From the NCBI GenBank assembly GCA_030704615.1, contig CM060733.1, positions 33,728,001 to 33,792,000 of the forward strand: a stretch of 64,000 bases of DNA. The letters are read 5' to 3'. Every line of letters starts with the position of its first letter. Positions within the stretch are counted from its first letter, which is position 1. The notes under the pieces were generated by a model. The model did not search any database, had not been told where the DNA came from, and saw nothing but the letters and a program-made list of their open reading frames with translations. Positions 1-11,864 of this stretch are shown here, piece after piece. A program made the position numbers and the translations under genes. Source of the DNA: Takakia lepidozioides. Taxonomy: Eukaryota > Streptophyta > Takakiopsida > Takakiales > Takakiaceae.

Positions 1-2096
1 AGGCAGGACAACTGAAAGAGGTGCTGCACATTCTGAATCAACGAGCCATTTGGGCGGAGTCCACTACTTACATCCCTCTCTTGCAGGAGTGCATTAAACT
101 GAAAGACCTAGCAGTGGGAAAGCAGGTGCACATCCATATTCTCAGAAGTGGATTGAAGCCCAGCATCTTTCTGTTGAACACCCTTGTCAACATGTATTCC
201 AAATGTGGGAGTGTGGTGGATGCACGCCAAGTGTTTGACAAAATGCCTGAACGAGATATGATTACCTGGAATATTATGATAGCAGGATATACTCAGCATG
301 GGTGTGGTAGGGAAGCTCTTGAGATATATAAGCAAATGCAAGAGGAAAGACTGGCACCCAACAAGGTCACATTCACTAGCATTCTCAATGCATGTGCTGG
401 CCTGGGAGCCCTGGAAATGGGCAAAGAGGTCCATGCAGACTTCATCAACGCCAGAATCGTGCTAGATGTGATTCTGGAGACTGCTCTTATGGACATGTAT
501 GCCAAATGCGGGAGCATGAAGGATGCACGCCAAGTGTTTGACAGTATGGCTATACGAAATATTGTCTCATGGAATGCAATGATTGCAGGATATGCTCAAC
601 ATGGGTGCAGAAGAGAGGCTTTTGAGATCTATGAGAAAATGCAACAGGAAGGGATGACACCCAACAGGGTCACATTCATATGTGTTCTGAATGCGTGTGC
701 CAGCCTAGGTGCTTTAGAGAAGGGCAAAGAGGTCCATGCTAACATCATAAAAGCTGGAATTGCTCCAAATTTGATCCTGGAAACTGCGCTCACCGACATG
801 TATGCCAAATGTGGGAGCATGACCGAGGCACGTCGAGTATTTGACAATATGGCTCATCAAGATGTGGTATCGTGGAATGTGATGATTGCAGGATATGGTC
901 AGCATGGGTGTGATAGGGAGGCTTTCCAGCTCTATAGCCAAATGACAAGCAAGGGGGTGCCTCCTGACAAGGTCACATTCATTTGTGCTCTGAATGTGTC
1001 TGCCAGCCTCAGAGCTCTGGATAAAGGCAAAGAGGTCCATGCTCAAATTAGCAAAAGTGGAATTGTGTCAGATATCATTCTGGGAAATACACTTGTTGGT
1101 ATGTATGCCAAATGTGGCAGCATAGATAGTGCACGACAAGTGTTTGATAGTATGGTTGAACAAGATGTGGTCTCATGGAATACAATGATCACAGGATATA
1201 CTCAGCATGGGTGTGGTAGGGAGGCTTTTGAGATCTATGAGCAAATGCAGCACAAAGGAGTGACAGCCAATAAGGTCACGTTTCTTTGTGTTCTAAGTGC
1301 ATGTGCCAGCCTAGGAGCCCTGAAAAAGGGCAAGCAGATACATGCTGACATCAGCAAAAGTCAAATTGCGGCAGATATCATCCTGGAGAACACCCTTCTT
1401 GACATGTATGCCAAGTGTGGGAGCATGAAGGATGCACGGCAAGTGTATGACAAAATGGCTCAACAAAATGTGGTATCAGGGAATGCCATGATTGCAGGAT
1501 ATGCTCAGCATGGGTATGGTAGGGAGGCCCTGCAACTATTTGAACAGTTGCAAGCGGAAGGCTTGAAGCCGGATAGTATCTCCTTTGTATCCGTTCTCTG
1601 TGCATGTAGCCATGCAGGCCTAGTGGACGAAGGCCATTACTACTTCGATTCCATGAGTCGAGATTATGGGATCAGTCCTACTTTGGAGCATTTTGGCTGC
1701 ATGGTGGACCTTCTTGGTCGTGCAGGACGATTAGATGAAGCAGAGGACTTTGTTAACAATATGCCAATGACACCAAGTGCTTCTGTGTGGGGAGCCTTGC
1801 TGGGTGCCTGCAAAATTCATGACGATGTGGAGGTAGCTGGACGGGCAGCAAAATGCCTTCTCAAGAGTGATCCACAAAATGCTGGGAGTTATGTCCTGCT
1901 TTCGAACAATTATGCTGCAGCTGGCAGGTGGGACAAAAAAGCGAATGTTAGGAAAACGGAGGACAGAGGTCCGAGAAAGGAGCCAGGAAGCAGCTGTATT
2001 GAGGTCGACAATCAAGTGCATACTCTTGTTGTAGAACATCAATTGCATCCCCGAACTCAGGCAATCCATGCTGAGCTAAAAAGAATGTGTGGATGA
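1..2096 (+). CDS. PLS-class PPR protein, 5' cut by window edge, DYW domain lost
   Basis: The reading frame is open from base 3 (AGQLKEVLHILNQ...), so the gene begins left of the window and the GTG at 21 is not its start. About 697 codons are visible. They hold five P-L-S triplets of about 101 residues, each with the signature MYxKCGS...A..VFDxM, followed by the E-type block HFGCMVDLLGRAGRLDEA and an E+ segment ending at RMCG-stop. PPR proteins of this class bind organellar RNA in sequence-specific fashion and usually end in a DYW deaminase. Compared with the paralogue at 17673, about 4 bases are missing near 2090, at the E+/DYW junction, which brings the early stop. The DNA beyond it (2095-2150) keeps only faint resemblance to DYW sequence. 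One codon is also missing in the segment before RGPRKEPGSSCIE. It could be a working E+ type factor or a recent pseudogene. The PPR call is certain; functionality is not. Confidence 0.88.
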   Translation, partial: AGQLKEVLHILNQRAIWAESTTYIPLLQECIKLKDLAVGKQVHIHILRSGLKPSIFLLNTLVNMYSKCGSVVDARQVFDKMPERDMITWNIMIAGYTQHGCGREALEIYKQMQEERLAPNKVTFTSILNACAGLGALEMGKEVHADFINARIVLDVILETALMDMYAKCGSMKDARQVFDSMAIRNIVSWNAMIAGYAQHGCRREAFEIYEKMQQEGMTPNRVTFICVLNACASLGALEKGKEVHANIIKAGIAPNLILETALTDMYAKCGSMTEARRVFDNMAHQDVVSWNVMIAGYGQHGCDREAFQLYSQMTSKGVPPDKVTFICALNVSASLRALDKGKEVHAQISKSGIVSDIILGNTLVGMYAKCGSIDSARQVFDSMVEQDVVSWNTMITGYTQHGCGREAFEIYEQMQHKGVTANKVTFLCVLSACASLGALKKGKQIHADISKSQIAADIILENTLLDMYAKCGSMKDARQVYDKMAQQNVVSGNAMIAGYAQHGYGREALQLFEQLQAEGLKPDSISFVSVLCACSHAGLVDEGHYYFDSMSRDYGISPTLEHFGCMVDLLGRAGRLDEAEDFVNNMPMTPSASVWGALLGACKIHDDVEVAGRAAKCLLKSDPQNAGSYVLLSNNYAAAGRWDKKANVRKTEDRGPRKEPGSSCIEVDNQVHTLVVEHQLHPRTQAIHAELKRMCG

Positions 2097-3744
2097 GATT
2101 GGGGGGGAGATCACCATCTGCAGGTCCATGAGGTTGCAAGGAGTCCGTAGCTGGCACCGCCGTTGCTTTGTCTATTGAATCTTCTCTTTTCACTCAACTC
2201 AATGGCCACAAGGCTACGGCAAACAACGTCTTACGAGTACATTTTTTTCACTTAACTCTTTGGCACTAGACTGAAAGTTAAACTCGGGGCAGGAAGCCTA
2301 CCTTTAAACGATAAACAGATGCAGGGAGGATTGTAATTGCCCAATGCGCGGGCAACCTGAAGACTATATCCATTTTCGGATAGGTTGTCTGGGATATTCT
2401 CACCAGAGAGTGACCCTCTTCAATCAAGAACATTGTGTCGACACCTCTGGTCACCAACTTTCAAAATGTTGAGGCTGTCTACAGCCCTGGCCCTGGTGGA
2501 GTCTCACTTTTGGGCTGCTCACACACAGCAGATTGATGCTTGTGTGAAGGGCTTCCTAGAGGATATCTGGAAAGCCCGAACTAATGGTTTGTATCAAGGT
2601 AATACTACCGGAGTGAGCCCCTCACGAAGATAGTTTCTGGTCCCTTTCGTTCCGCCCAAATTGGGCATGGGGTCTATGACGTCAAACACTCTTAGGAGAA
2701 TTTTTTTTTCACTTAGCAATTGGTTTATCTGTCCGAATGCATCCAAGACCATTGGAAGCATGGCATACAATGTCAAATGTCTCTCCACAAACTGTCACTG
2801 AGATGAAATCATTTCCATCAATTTCATGTAGCTGCCTGTATATGGATGATCACAATCAAGTATCAACATTGAAAATCAACAGTGAGATCATTGGGACCCC
2901 TTCTGCAGGGTACTTGTCGCCACTAGAGACATTGTGCATTGGGGGAATCCGTTAAGTCCTCTGATTTTTTTAATTTAATTTTAAGTTTTTTTTTATTGTC
3001 AACTCATCCTATTCCTGCTCGAACCACATTTCAGAACTCTGGCGTCAAAATTTGATACTTCAAAATTATGAGATGCAAAATCTCAATAGCTGCTTGGACT
3101 GCAAAATCCCCAGAAAACTATCGAAATGCGAAATAATACATCCATATTTTGAAGTCTTCTCATTGTAACATAAGAAAACTTTCTTGTCTAGGCCCTTGCA
3201 ACAGGAGCCATTGAATCTGTCAATTTGACAGTACAAAGACGGGAGTTCATGATGCAAGCTTTAGACAAAGCAAAGGAAAGGTAAGGTGAGGAACTTTGTG
3301 ACCTCCAAAGGAAACTCAAAGAACTTGTGAGACAGAAGAAAATATGATACAAGTAGGAGGTTGGGGCCCTCATTGAGCAGCAAAATACATCATTCAAGGT
3401 TCAACATCAAGAGATTCTGCATGGTGTAGTATACAGCCTCATGTAGATATGCTGCCAGACATTTCTACAGGGGAGAGGGACAAACAAGAGGTGGGAAGAT
3501 GGTGAGTTAGAAAGACCCACAGCTGTTGAGCATGGACTGGGAAGAAATGGCGTAGAGGCAAGAGCAGGAGAGAGAGAGAGAGAGATGAGTCAGTGTGGTT
3601 GGGACCAACAAGGCAGGTTTTCAAGCTGCTACAGGTTGCAAACTGGATGTAGTTCCGAGACTTAAATGAGGACTCTCATTGAATGACAATGTAATAATGG
3701 CTTACCGGTGTCAAAACCTGAAGGATCAGAGAGGAAGATTCTGC
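2097..3744. other. No gene recognised; intergenic
   Basis: This 1.6-kb stretch lies between the tail of the first PPR gene and the 3' end of the inositol monophosphatase gene. Its first 60 bases are degraded DYW-like sequence. Only short, unconvincing frames occur in the rest. A GA microsatellite lies near 3567-3585. The last few hundred bases probably hold the 3' UTR of the minus-strand gene. Confidence 0.5.
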
Positions 3745-6700
3745 CTAGACATCAGAGACATAACCAGAGGGCTTCAACCATTGGGAGAAATTGAAGCCAT
3801 CTGCTATTAACTTCTGAGTAGGTGGACTAACCTTTTCAAGAATCTGCATCAAACAAGAAGGAAAATGCTTAGTCCCAAGAAAACCTGACAATACTTAATG
3901 CCGGCTGGCCAGCACTTGACATTTATATATGACATCAAAGGCTGCCCAGACACAGTCAATCTTTCTCTCTCACATACACATGATGACGCCATGATAGCAT
4001 GAAGCATTGGAAACTTGCCTTATCATGTAGGATCCCATTGCTGACAAGAACTGATCTATCAAACACACTGAAATCACCACCGTCCATCCGAGTCACCTTT
4101 CCTCCTGCCTCCTCCACAATCTTCACATGCAGGACCACACTTTCAGTACACGCAATCACAGAGAGCGAGACACCTGACACCCTACAACCAATATGAGCTC
4201 CACTTTAAGAGTGGCTTGTGCAACCACTCTTACAATTCCACTGTAAAAGTTCCTCAAAAGAACAGATGAGAGGAGATAATTTAATTGCAGGTAGACAAAT
4301 AGACAGAGCTTGTACCAGGACACCTGCAGCCATATCCCAAGGTTTAAGGCGATACTCCCAGTAGGCCTCCACCACTCCAAGAGCCACATGACACAAGTCT
4401 ACTGCTGCAGCTCCCAGACGCCTTACTCCCTGCCCATTCACATTTAGTGATTCATTTTGCTGTCTTACAAGCAGAGCATTCCACAAGATGGAACCTTTTG
4501 GAGAGACACATGGATATTATGAGGCTGAATTTTAGCTCCCATCCTTGAGGCTTTATTAATTTGGCAAAGTATTAATGTAGGTAGCACATGTACAGGCCGC
4601 TAGACATGGAGTACAGTTATCAGCTTTTTTACATAAATGTTCTCAAGCATTCCACAATTCTACAGGCTTTCTACCAGCTGAGGAACTTCAATCTAAGAAG
4701 TTTAAACCTGGCCCCCTACCTTTCCCCTCTCACACAGACACACAAACCACCAAGATACAAATGGAAGAGTCACTTACCCGGCTGATATCAGTGAATTCTT
4801 TAAACAAGGCAATGTTGGTAGCCCAGGCCTCATCGTGTTCATATCCAAACCCCGTCACTAGCAGTGATCTCTCCACCTATAGAAAAACCCATCATTCCAG
4901 GAAAAACTTTCACTCATTAACAGTAAGAGTGGGAACAAATTGAGGAGATTCTAATCCAATGGAAGTTAGTAAATACTTTTAAGTTTTTAGTCTCAATTTC
5001 CCTGAGGAAAGGTACCTGGTCAGTGCTACTGACATGAATTCGCTGACCATTGCAAAATGCTCCCCCCCCTGCCAATGGACACTTCTTAGTACTCACCTGT
5101 ACTCACTCACAATACATCAACGAGAGCCTGGAGACGAGTACATCGCACACCAGTGTGAAAAAGAGGAGGACTCAAAACCCTACTTGAGAGTTACATATTG
5201 ATGACAACAGTGAGTCCTGGCAGCAGAGCATGAAGAGGAAGGCAGAAGAAGAGGGCTGACTAGTGGGGAACTAGTGGCAGTTGCCTGCAGATGCTGTGAA
5301 TGTTCGCGTTACCCACGCAAAGGGACCCCCTGCAAATTCCACCTGTTCTTGCCAACCATGACGACTGCATTAGCTCCTCTCCGTGTGGACGTTATAAACT
5401 CTCTCCCTCTCTCTCTCTCCCTCCCTCCGCACTTGGGCTCGGGTTGGTTCCTGTGCTTAAACTTATAGCCTGCGAGAACAATAAAAAATTTAGCTCCTAT
5501 CAACATCAACACTCCTCAGGGTGATCCCTGGGAATTGGTTACTTATGCCAAATCTAGGGCTTCATGTGTAGTTTTTGGGGTGAATCCCAGGATGGACGAT
5601 GTGTCCTTTAAAACTACATGCTCTAGCTTAGGCTTGGATTTCATGGCTAATGGTACCATCTCGAGACTTGATAACAGGGGTACGTTGAAGGTTGCAATGA
5701 CCAAAAGTGCTTCTAATAGAGTCCCGCATCAATTCAATCTCAAAGAAGTTCGTCCCTTGACTGGCTGGAGAGCGGTCTTAGACATTGGTGATTCAATGGG
5801 GCGCTCTAGGAAGACGACCAAGGGCAACGACTTCAACTTGAGAGTTTCTAATCGGTTTGATGCTCTGGATGAGGTTGAATCCAAACAGCCAGAAGGACAA
5901 GATGCCCCTAAATGTACGGAACCTGAACGTCCTGAATCTGAAGGATTTGGTACTCTGAATGGTTTACCAATCCTCAAGGTTTACACAAGACGAACAAATT
6001 CTATACACGGGGTAATTGTCCCCAAGCCGTCAGATGGACAATCTGTCCCTAAGTGTGCAGAGCCTGAACGTCGTGTAACTGAAGGATTTGGTACTCTAAA
6101 TGGTTTACCAATCCTCTAAGTCTACACAAGACGAGCAAAATCTATACACGGGGTAATTGTCCCCAAGCAGTCTGACGGACAATCTGCCCCTATGTGTGTG
6201 GAGCCTGTGCGTCGTGTAACTGAAAGATTTGGTACCCTGAATGGTTTACCAATTCTCAAAGTTTACACAAGACGAGCAAAATCTACACATGGGGTAACTG
6301 TCCCCCCTTTGCAGAACGGTTGGCCGTCCAGGAGCAATCACAAGCTACCTAGACGACAAACAATACACATGCAAAGGGCTGGCTTGCGGCTGGCCACTTT
6401 CAACTTCTCAGGGTTGACCAACCAAAGGAAACAACTCGAAGTGGGACAAGTTCTTCGGACTAATGATATTCATATCTGTACTGGGCAAGAAACATGGGAA
6501 ACGTCGGATAAACTGGTTGGAGATGTCAATGGTTATAAATGGGCAGGTAAGATGTGTACTCTCAAGGCAGCCTCTGCCAAACGCGGTCAAAAAGGGGTTG
6601 GATTCTTTGTCTGTGATTTCTTGTTTGACAATTGTGAAATTATCAACAAGGGTTTGAGGTACGAGCATAGTATCTGGCTAAAACTGAATCTGAAGGGCGG

Positions 6701-9471
6701 CATGAGTACAAAGGACCTCTTTGTTGGTTGTGTTTACATGCCCACAGAGGGGACCCTTAGTGCTGACGCAGACAAGGCCTTCGAAGATGTAAAGCTGGAC
6801 TGTGCTTCGTTCCTTGCCAAAGGTCAGGTGGTACTATTGGGGGACTTCAATGCCCGGGTGGGCAAAGGGATCCATCAGGACGATATCATTGGACCTTTTG
6901 GTGAGGACGAGCTGAATTCTAATGGCAGACGGTTAATTAACTGTCTAGAAGAGCTTCAGCTTTTGACCTTGAATAACAGGACAAGAGGTGACCAAGTGCA
7001 GTGGACTCGTGAGAAATCCCAAACTGGGGAACATTCCATTGTGGACTATATCATAATGGACAAAATTTTGTTCCCCCAGTGTGCCAATGTGTTGATCGAC
7101 AGAACTGATATTGGTACCTCTGACCACTTCTTGGTTTGGACTGAGATCAAAAGGTGTTTTCCCACCACCAAGAGACCTGTGAAACGTTCGATTCGGAAGT
7201 GGCGCATAGAAAAATTCCACAATGAGGAGGTCAAGGCTGAGTACGTCCAGGCCTTGCATTTTGTCCAATCGCTCCAAGAACTTCAGTCACGCTCTGTTAA
7301 CGCAAGAAATGAAGTCGAAAGAGCAGTGGACTCTTGGGAGAGTTTTGTTTCCTCCGTGGCTGACAAGATCATTGGGAGGTTACTAATTGTCTGCGGTAGA
7401 GCAGTTAATTGGTGGACCAATGAGATTAAACTCAAGATAGCTGAGAGACGAGCCCTCTATAAAGAGTGCTGCAATTTGGAAACCAACAGAGAATTGTGGG
7501 CGAGGTACTACCAGCTCCGTAAAGATATCAATCAGCTTGTTAGGTCTCAGAAGAAATTATACTGGGACAAGTTATACAGTGAAATAAACTCAAACCACCA
7601 TGGTGGTAATGACAAGAAATTCTCGTTGGCCCTTCAACGTTTGTACAAGCCGAAAAACGGTCAGCAAGTACAAGCGCTGAAGACTACTAAAGGTGCAGTG
7701 GTGACTTCATCGGTTGACATTGTCAAAACCTTTGAAACTCACTACAGTATCCTTGGCAGAACTTCTAGGTCTAACAGTGAGGGGTCTTCTGCTGGATGGA
7801 GGGACACAGTTGGAAAAACTGTTCCTATGATTCAAAACAGCCCTGATGAACTGAGTATATTTCAATGGCTTATAATGCTTCCATTAGTTCTTCTGAGATT
7901 GTGGAAGCAATTGAACATTTAAATGGATATAAAGCTGGTGGACCTGATGGTATTGTCAACGAGCTTATCAAGCACGGTGGCGATCCATGATAGAGGCCCT
8001 AGTTCTCCTCTTTAACCTTATCTGGAAGACTGAAATGATCCCCTTTCGCTGGCGACAGGGGGTCATTGTCAATCTATACAAGAAGGGTGACAGAGAAGAA
8101 CCGGGGAACTACCGTGGCATCACGCTCCTCAATGCTGTTGGCAAGACATTCTGCAGAGTTATAAGTACTCGTCTCGAGGTTGATCTGGAGTCTAGAGGTT
8201 GTTTCCACGAAGGCCAAGCTGGCTTTCGGCGAAACAGGGGCTGTGTGGATCATATCTTCACTCTAAGCCAGATTATCCAGGGAAGGAAAAAAGAAGGGAA
8301 ACCCACTTATGTTTTTTTCCTGGATGTCAAAAAGGCTTATGACACAGTGTGGAGAGATGGCCTATGGTTCCGCCTCTGGTCTTGTGGGATCAAGGGAAAG
8401 ATGTGGAGAGTTGTCCACAACTTGTATGCTCACACCAAAAGCTGTGTCACTGTTAACGGACAGAAGTCCAACTTCTTTGACATAGACCAAGGTGTAGCTC
8501 AAGGATGTACTCTCTCCCCTCTGCTCTTCAATGTTTTCATCAATCAACTCCTCAAGGATGTGGAAAGTGAGGGATTTGGGTTAAGGGTGGGTGATACCAC
8601 CATACCAGCCCTTATGTTTGCGGATGACTTCGCAGGCATAGGGGAGACTCCAACCAATCTCCAGGAGTTGATTGATTGCGCGAAGAGATACTTTGATCTT
8701 TGGGGGCTAGAGGCTAATGTCAGCAAATGTGCAGTGGTAGCATTCAACGACAGAGGAGAGGGAGGAAGTGATCTTAAGTGGCAGTACAGCACCATAAAAC
8801 CCATGGAGGTAAGGAATTAGACATTAGAAAACTTCAGGAGGAACTGTAACCATAGGCATCAGCGGATAGCACAGCAGATCCAGAACAAGAAGTTTGCAAA
8901 AATTAGAAGAACTTACCACAGTGGCTACAGCAGGCCTCCCTCGATGAAGCACAGCTATAGAGACAGCAAAGCTTGGGTACCCATGAGCAAAATTTGTTGT
9001 TCCATCTGCACTAGCAGCAAAACCTTGAATGAGGTCCATTAAGTATTTGACAACTAAGAATCAACACAATGGGGATCAACATAAACGAAGGCATTTTACA
9101 AACAGGCCTATCCAGGCTATGATTCTAGCAGGTTTGTGTCCAAAGCCGAGACTACATGCTAATTCAGGAAGGAAACCTGGAGTCCAAATTGAGTCTAGGG
9201 TGCAGGACCCAACATAGAGCAGACATAGAAGGCCAGACCAAGGATACCAACATGCCTACGATCCAAGTGGTGGTAGTGAGATGAGGAGAGGTGGACCAAA
9301 GAGGTTCCAGGAATTGGAAGAGATACCAGACAAAAAGCCAGGGATCAGGGAACCAACATATCCACAAAATCTCATGCCTGATCTCCCTCCGTCTCTTCAC
9401 TCTCTTTCTCTCTTTGGGTGTATGGCACAAGGCTAGGCAACCAACGTCTTATGAGTACCATACGAGTACAT

Positions 9472-9502
<31 letters not shown>

Positions 9503-10955
9503 AGTTATGAGTACTCTACGATTACATCCTATCTCTGAAGTTCCTTTCTTGATTTCTCTCTCTTACTCAAGCCCTAGACTGAAATTTAAACTCAGGGCGG
9601 AAACGCCTACCTTTGAACAGCAAACAGAAGCAGAGAGGAAAGGGAGAGTCCACCCCTCCCCCCCTGTTTAAACTCTTCAATAATAATAATAGGTGTTACA
9701 GCTTAGAAGAGTACCTAGAGGGTCTATGCACCAAAGATACTCAGATCTTGGATCCCCACTGACGCCACCTTCCTCTCCTAATATGAGATGCCCAGGAAAC
9801 CTCTCTCTCACAATCTCCAAAATTGCAAGCTCACACCTTCGATCTGTGCTGTATACAGCAAGTCCACACAGTTATGCTCCCCTGTACCCTCACTTGTTTC
9901 TAGGCCAGGTGGATAGTAGATGGCCAAGTTCCAAAAAACTACCAAGTTAGCATCAAGATCAACACAACAAGATAATACCCCTCCACTATACCAAAAGCAT
10001 TGTGACTCAAGCAAAATAAGGTAAGTGCAATCCGTCAGACAAAACAATAGAATGGCAATCCTTTCCTGAAAGATCTCCTGCAATAGTACATAGCTGAAAG
10101 AGTAGGTGGTTGACAGGGTAAGATTGATGACCTACAAGCTAAAAATGCATACATTAATATCCTCGTAAAAATGGTTTCGAAAAAACAGAAGTCAGGAAGG
10201 ATAGATTCCGGGGGGAAATTACTCTGTAACAAGGTCTGTCTTCCCTTTGTAGTCAATGTCACGTGGCTTGTCTACTGCAGCCATCACCACCTACATAGTG
10301 CAAAAGATAGGCGTATGCACACAAATCAGGTTGGTCACAATCTAGGGTTGAGTTATGGAGTGAAAACAAGTGCAGGCTCTCCCTCTCTCACTTTTCCCCC
10401 TCGACTGTCCATTTCTGATGATCTAAGTGGCAATTCTGCGGAGGACGTTGCATATATTGTGTTTGTGGGGCACAACAAACTGCTGAAAGAATAGACAACA
10501 AGAGTCACAGTTTCTTGAATACCCACATGTTTTCATCTCAGGAAACTTTCTCTGGGGGGTTTTCGTGGAGAAATTTGGACACTAACATTGGAATCGGTCA
10601 GAATGTGGGGCTGATGGAAATGCTTGCGAGTACCTACCTCCGCCCCCTTCTTGGCAGCCGCTTCCAAGCCTTCAAGAAGCTCCCTCACTGGTAATTTGTC
10701 AACATCCACAGCACCAATCTTTGCAGTGTTCTCCAGAGAAATTCCAGAGACCGTAGCTCTTGGGCACATGAATTGCCGACTGCCAGTGTATGTGACTAAA
10801 TTCCCCTTCAACCTTGGATTTGCCAAAGAAAGCGAAAAATGCGAGGGTAACAAAGGAAGCCTGCTACGCGAGGAGAGAGAGAAGCCCAGGCTAGAGTGCC
10901 ATGCAGCTCTACATAGCAACAGAGAGGACACGGTCCAGCCAGCTGAAGCAGCCAT
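3745..10955 (-). CDS. IMPL1: Chloroplast inositol monophosphatase-like protein (IMPL1), ten exons
   Basis: Exons on the minus strand: 10638-10955, 10223-10290, 9715-9848, 8917-9005, 5285-5342, 5016-5068, 4778-4876, 4316-4429, 4019-4120, 3745-3843. Phases join without a break to 377 codons plus stop, close to the roughly 370 residues usual for plant IMPL1. The start MAASAGWT opens a Ser/Arg-rich, probable plastid transit peptide of about 60 residues; an in-frame ATG also exists at 11036. All hallmark metal and phosphate motifs are present: [20 protein letters not shown] (split between exons 3 and 4) and KPWDMAAG. The family hydrolyses myo-inositol phosphates with Mg2+; the plastid member is also active on L-galactose 1-phosphate, feeding ascorbate synthesis. 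Two introns use GC donors (after 5285 and after 4019). Intron 4 is 3.6 kb because a LINE sits in it in antisense. Nothing in the coding exons looks damaged. Confidence 0.93.
5468..7922 (+). pseudogene. LINE ORF1-like segment plus AP-type endonuclease
   Basis: The frame opens after a TAG near 5466 and reads through to 7922 except for a TAA at 6117-6119, so it is one ancestral ORF rather than two. The first 160 residues are unassigned. A 141-bp tandem repeat then leads into the endonuclease at about 6385, whose motifs are [25 protein letters not shown] and, near 7115, TSDHFLVW. These are the catalytic signatures of LINE endonucleases that nick target DNA. The frame loses register near 7850; the true continuation, with [16 protein letters not shown], is in another frame. 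Confidence 0.85.
5943..6305 (+). repeat. 141-bp tandem repeat inside the LINE ORF, about 2.6 copies
   Basis: Copies begin at 5943, 6084 and 6225, exactly 141 bases (47 codons) apart, so the reading frame is kept. Each copy encodes [16 protein letters not shown] followed by a Pro/Lys-rich segment. The middle copy contains the TAA where the others have a sense codon. The array sits between the ORF1-like part and the endonuclease. Confidence 0.9.
7987..8820 (+). pseudogene. LINE reverse transcriptase, truncated after the palm
   Basis: Reverse transcriptase blocks appear in order: [74 protein letters not shown] and the catalytic box [12 protein letters not shown]. The frame begins after an indel near 7985 and ends soon after the SKCAVVAF block. 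The thumb region and any zinc-knuckle C-terminus are absent. The bases from 8824 onward belong to the host intron, followed by IMPL1 exon 4 on the other strand. Confidence 0.9.
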
Positions 10956-11864
10956 CGCCTTCAAACTCTGATATCCACAACAGCCAGGTTCCAATTTGGA
11001 TTTGTTAAGTAAGATTCTTAGGCCTTGGAGGAGCAAGATGGGTGATGACAGGATTGGCTTTTACTGGCACAAGATTCTTGGTATCATCCCAACCTTCACA
11101 ATGTGGGTGTATAGGACTATTCCATACTGAGGATACAAATTGAGAGATTCCACACTGTAGCCCACATGTAGATTCTTCACATCACCACTGCATCATCTGT
11201 AAACATTCCATATACTTCTTATAAGAATCACTTCTCTGCAAGACCATGTATAGCACTACAGCTTAGTGCCGCTTTGCCAACCCTTCATTCCAGAGTGATG
11301 GGTGAAGTCTGATGCGAGAAATATTGTAAAGATGGTGTTTCTTGCAAGTATAAGTCATGGTTTCCCACTGTGAATTGGACAGCATAGCTTGAATATACAC
11401 ATCTCAGTAGTGTTGTTGTTCTATGCATCATCAAAATACAACTTGTCCTTGCACAACCCAAATGCTCTCATGCTTAACAAGTTACACATCATGGGTGACG
11501 CTTTTGCAGTAGGTGTCATGAAGGCGTATGTTGTATCCGCTCCAATTGCCAGAACAAGTGAGTGTGAATCTTTCTGGCCAAATCAATTGCACCACCATGA
11601 TACACATAAGCTGAAAAACTTCTAGCAAACCCCGTAATCCAAAGGTGACTAAATTTGCCATCTGGTGACATGGCAAATTCAAAGCAAATTTGATGTCCCC
11701 TGAACAGGGGATCACAGAACTTCCCATTCACTGCTAAGTTCATATAAAAAGAAAAATCCGAATTGTGCTATAACTACTCACTGCAAATGAATAGGGTATC
11801 TTTTCTCCTGTTCTCTCACTATGGGATATCCTCCAAGCTTTAAAAATGTGTAGAAAAAAAAATC
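10956..11864. other. Intergenic between two head-to-tail minus-strand genes
   Basis: This 0.9-kb stretch holds the upstream region of IMPL1 and the 3' UTR of the eIF3k gene. I see no conserved coding segment. An in-frame ATG at 11036 could extend the IMPL1 N-terminus by 27 residues, but the extension lacks transit-peptide character. Confidence 0.5.

Larger units (their letters stand above)
5468..8815 (+). mobile_element. Broken non-LTR retrotransposon (LINE) inside an IMPL1 intron
   Basis: One plus-strand coding unit runs from about 5468 to 8815, antisense to its host gene. In order it holds an ORF1-like segment (with [10 protein letters not shown] near 5850), an endonuclease of the EEP/AP type, and a reverse transcriptase. 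It is interrupted by a TAA at 6117-6119 and by at least two frame changes (near 7850 and 7985). The RT stops right after the palm domain, so the thumb, the 3' UTR and any poly-A tail are missing. The missing 3' end is odd, since LINEs normally lose their 5' end. I could not find clear target-site duplications. The clade is left open. Confidence 0.9.
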
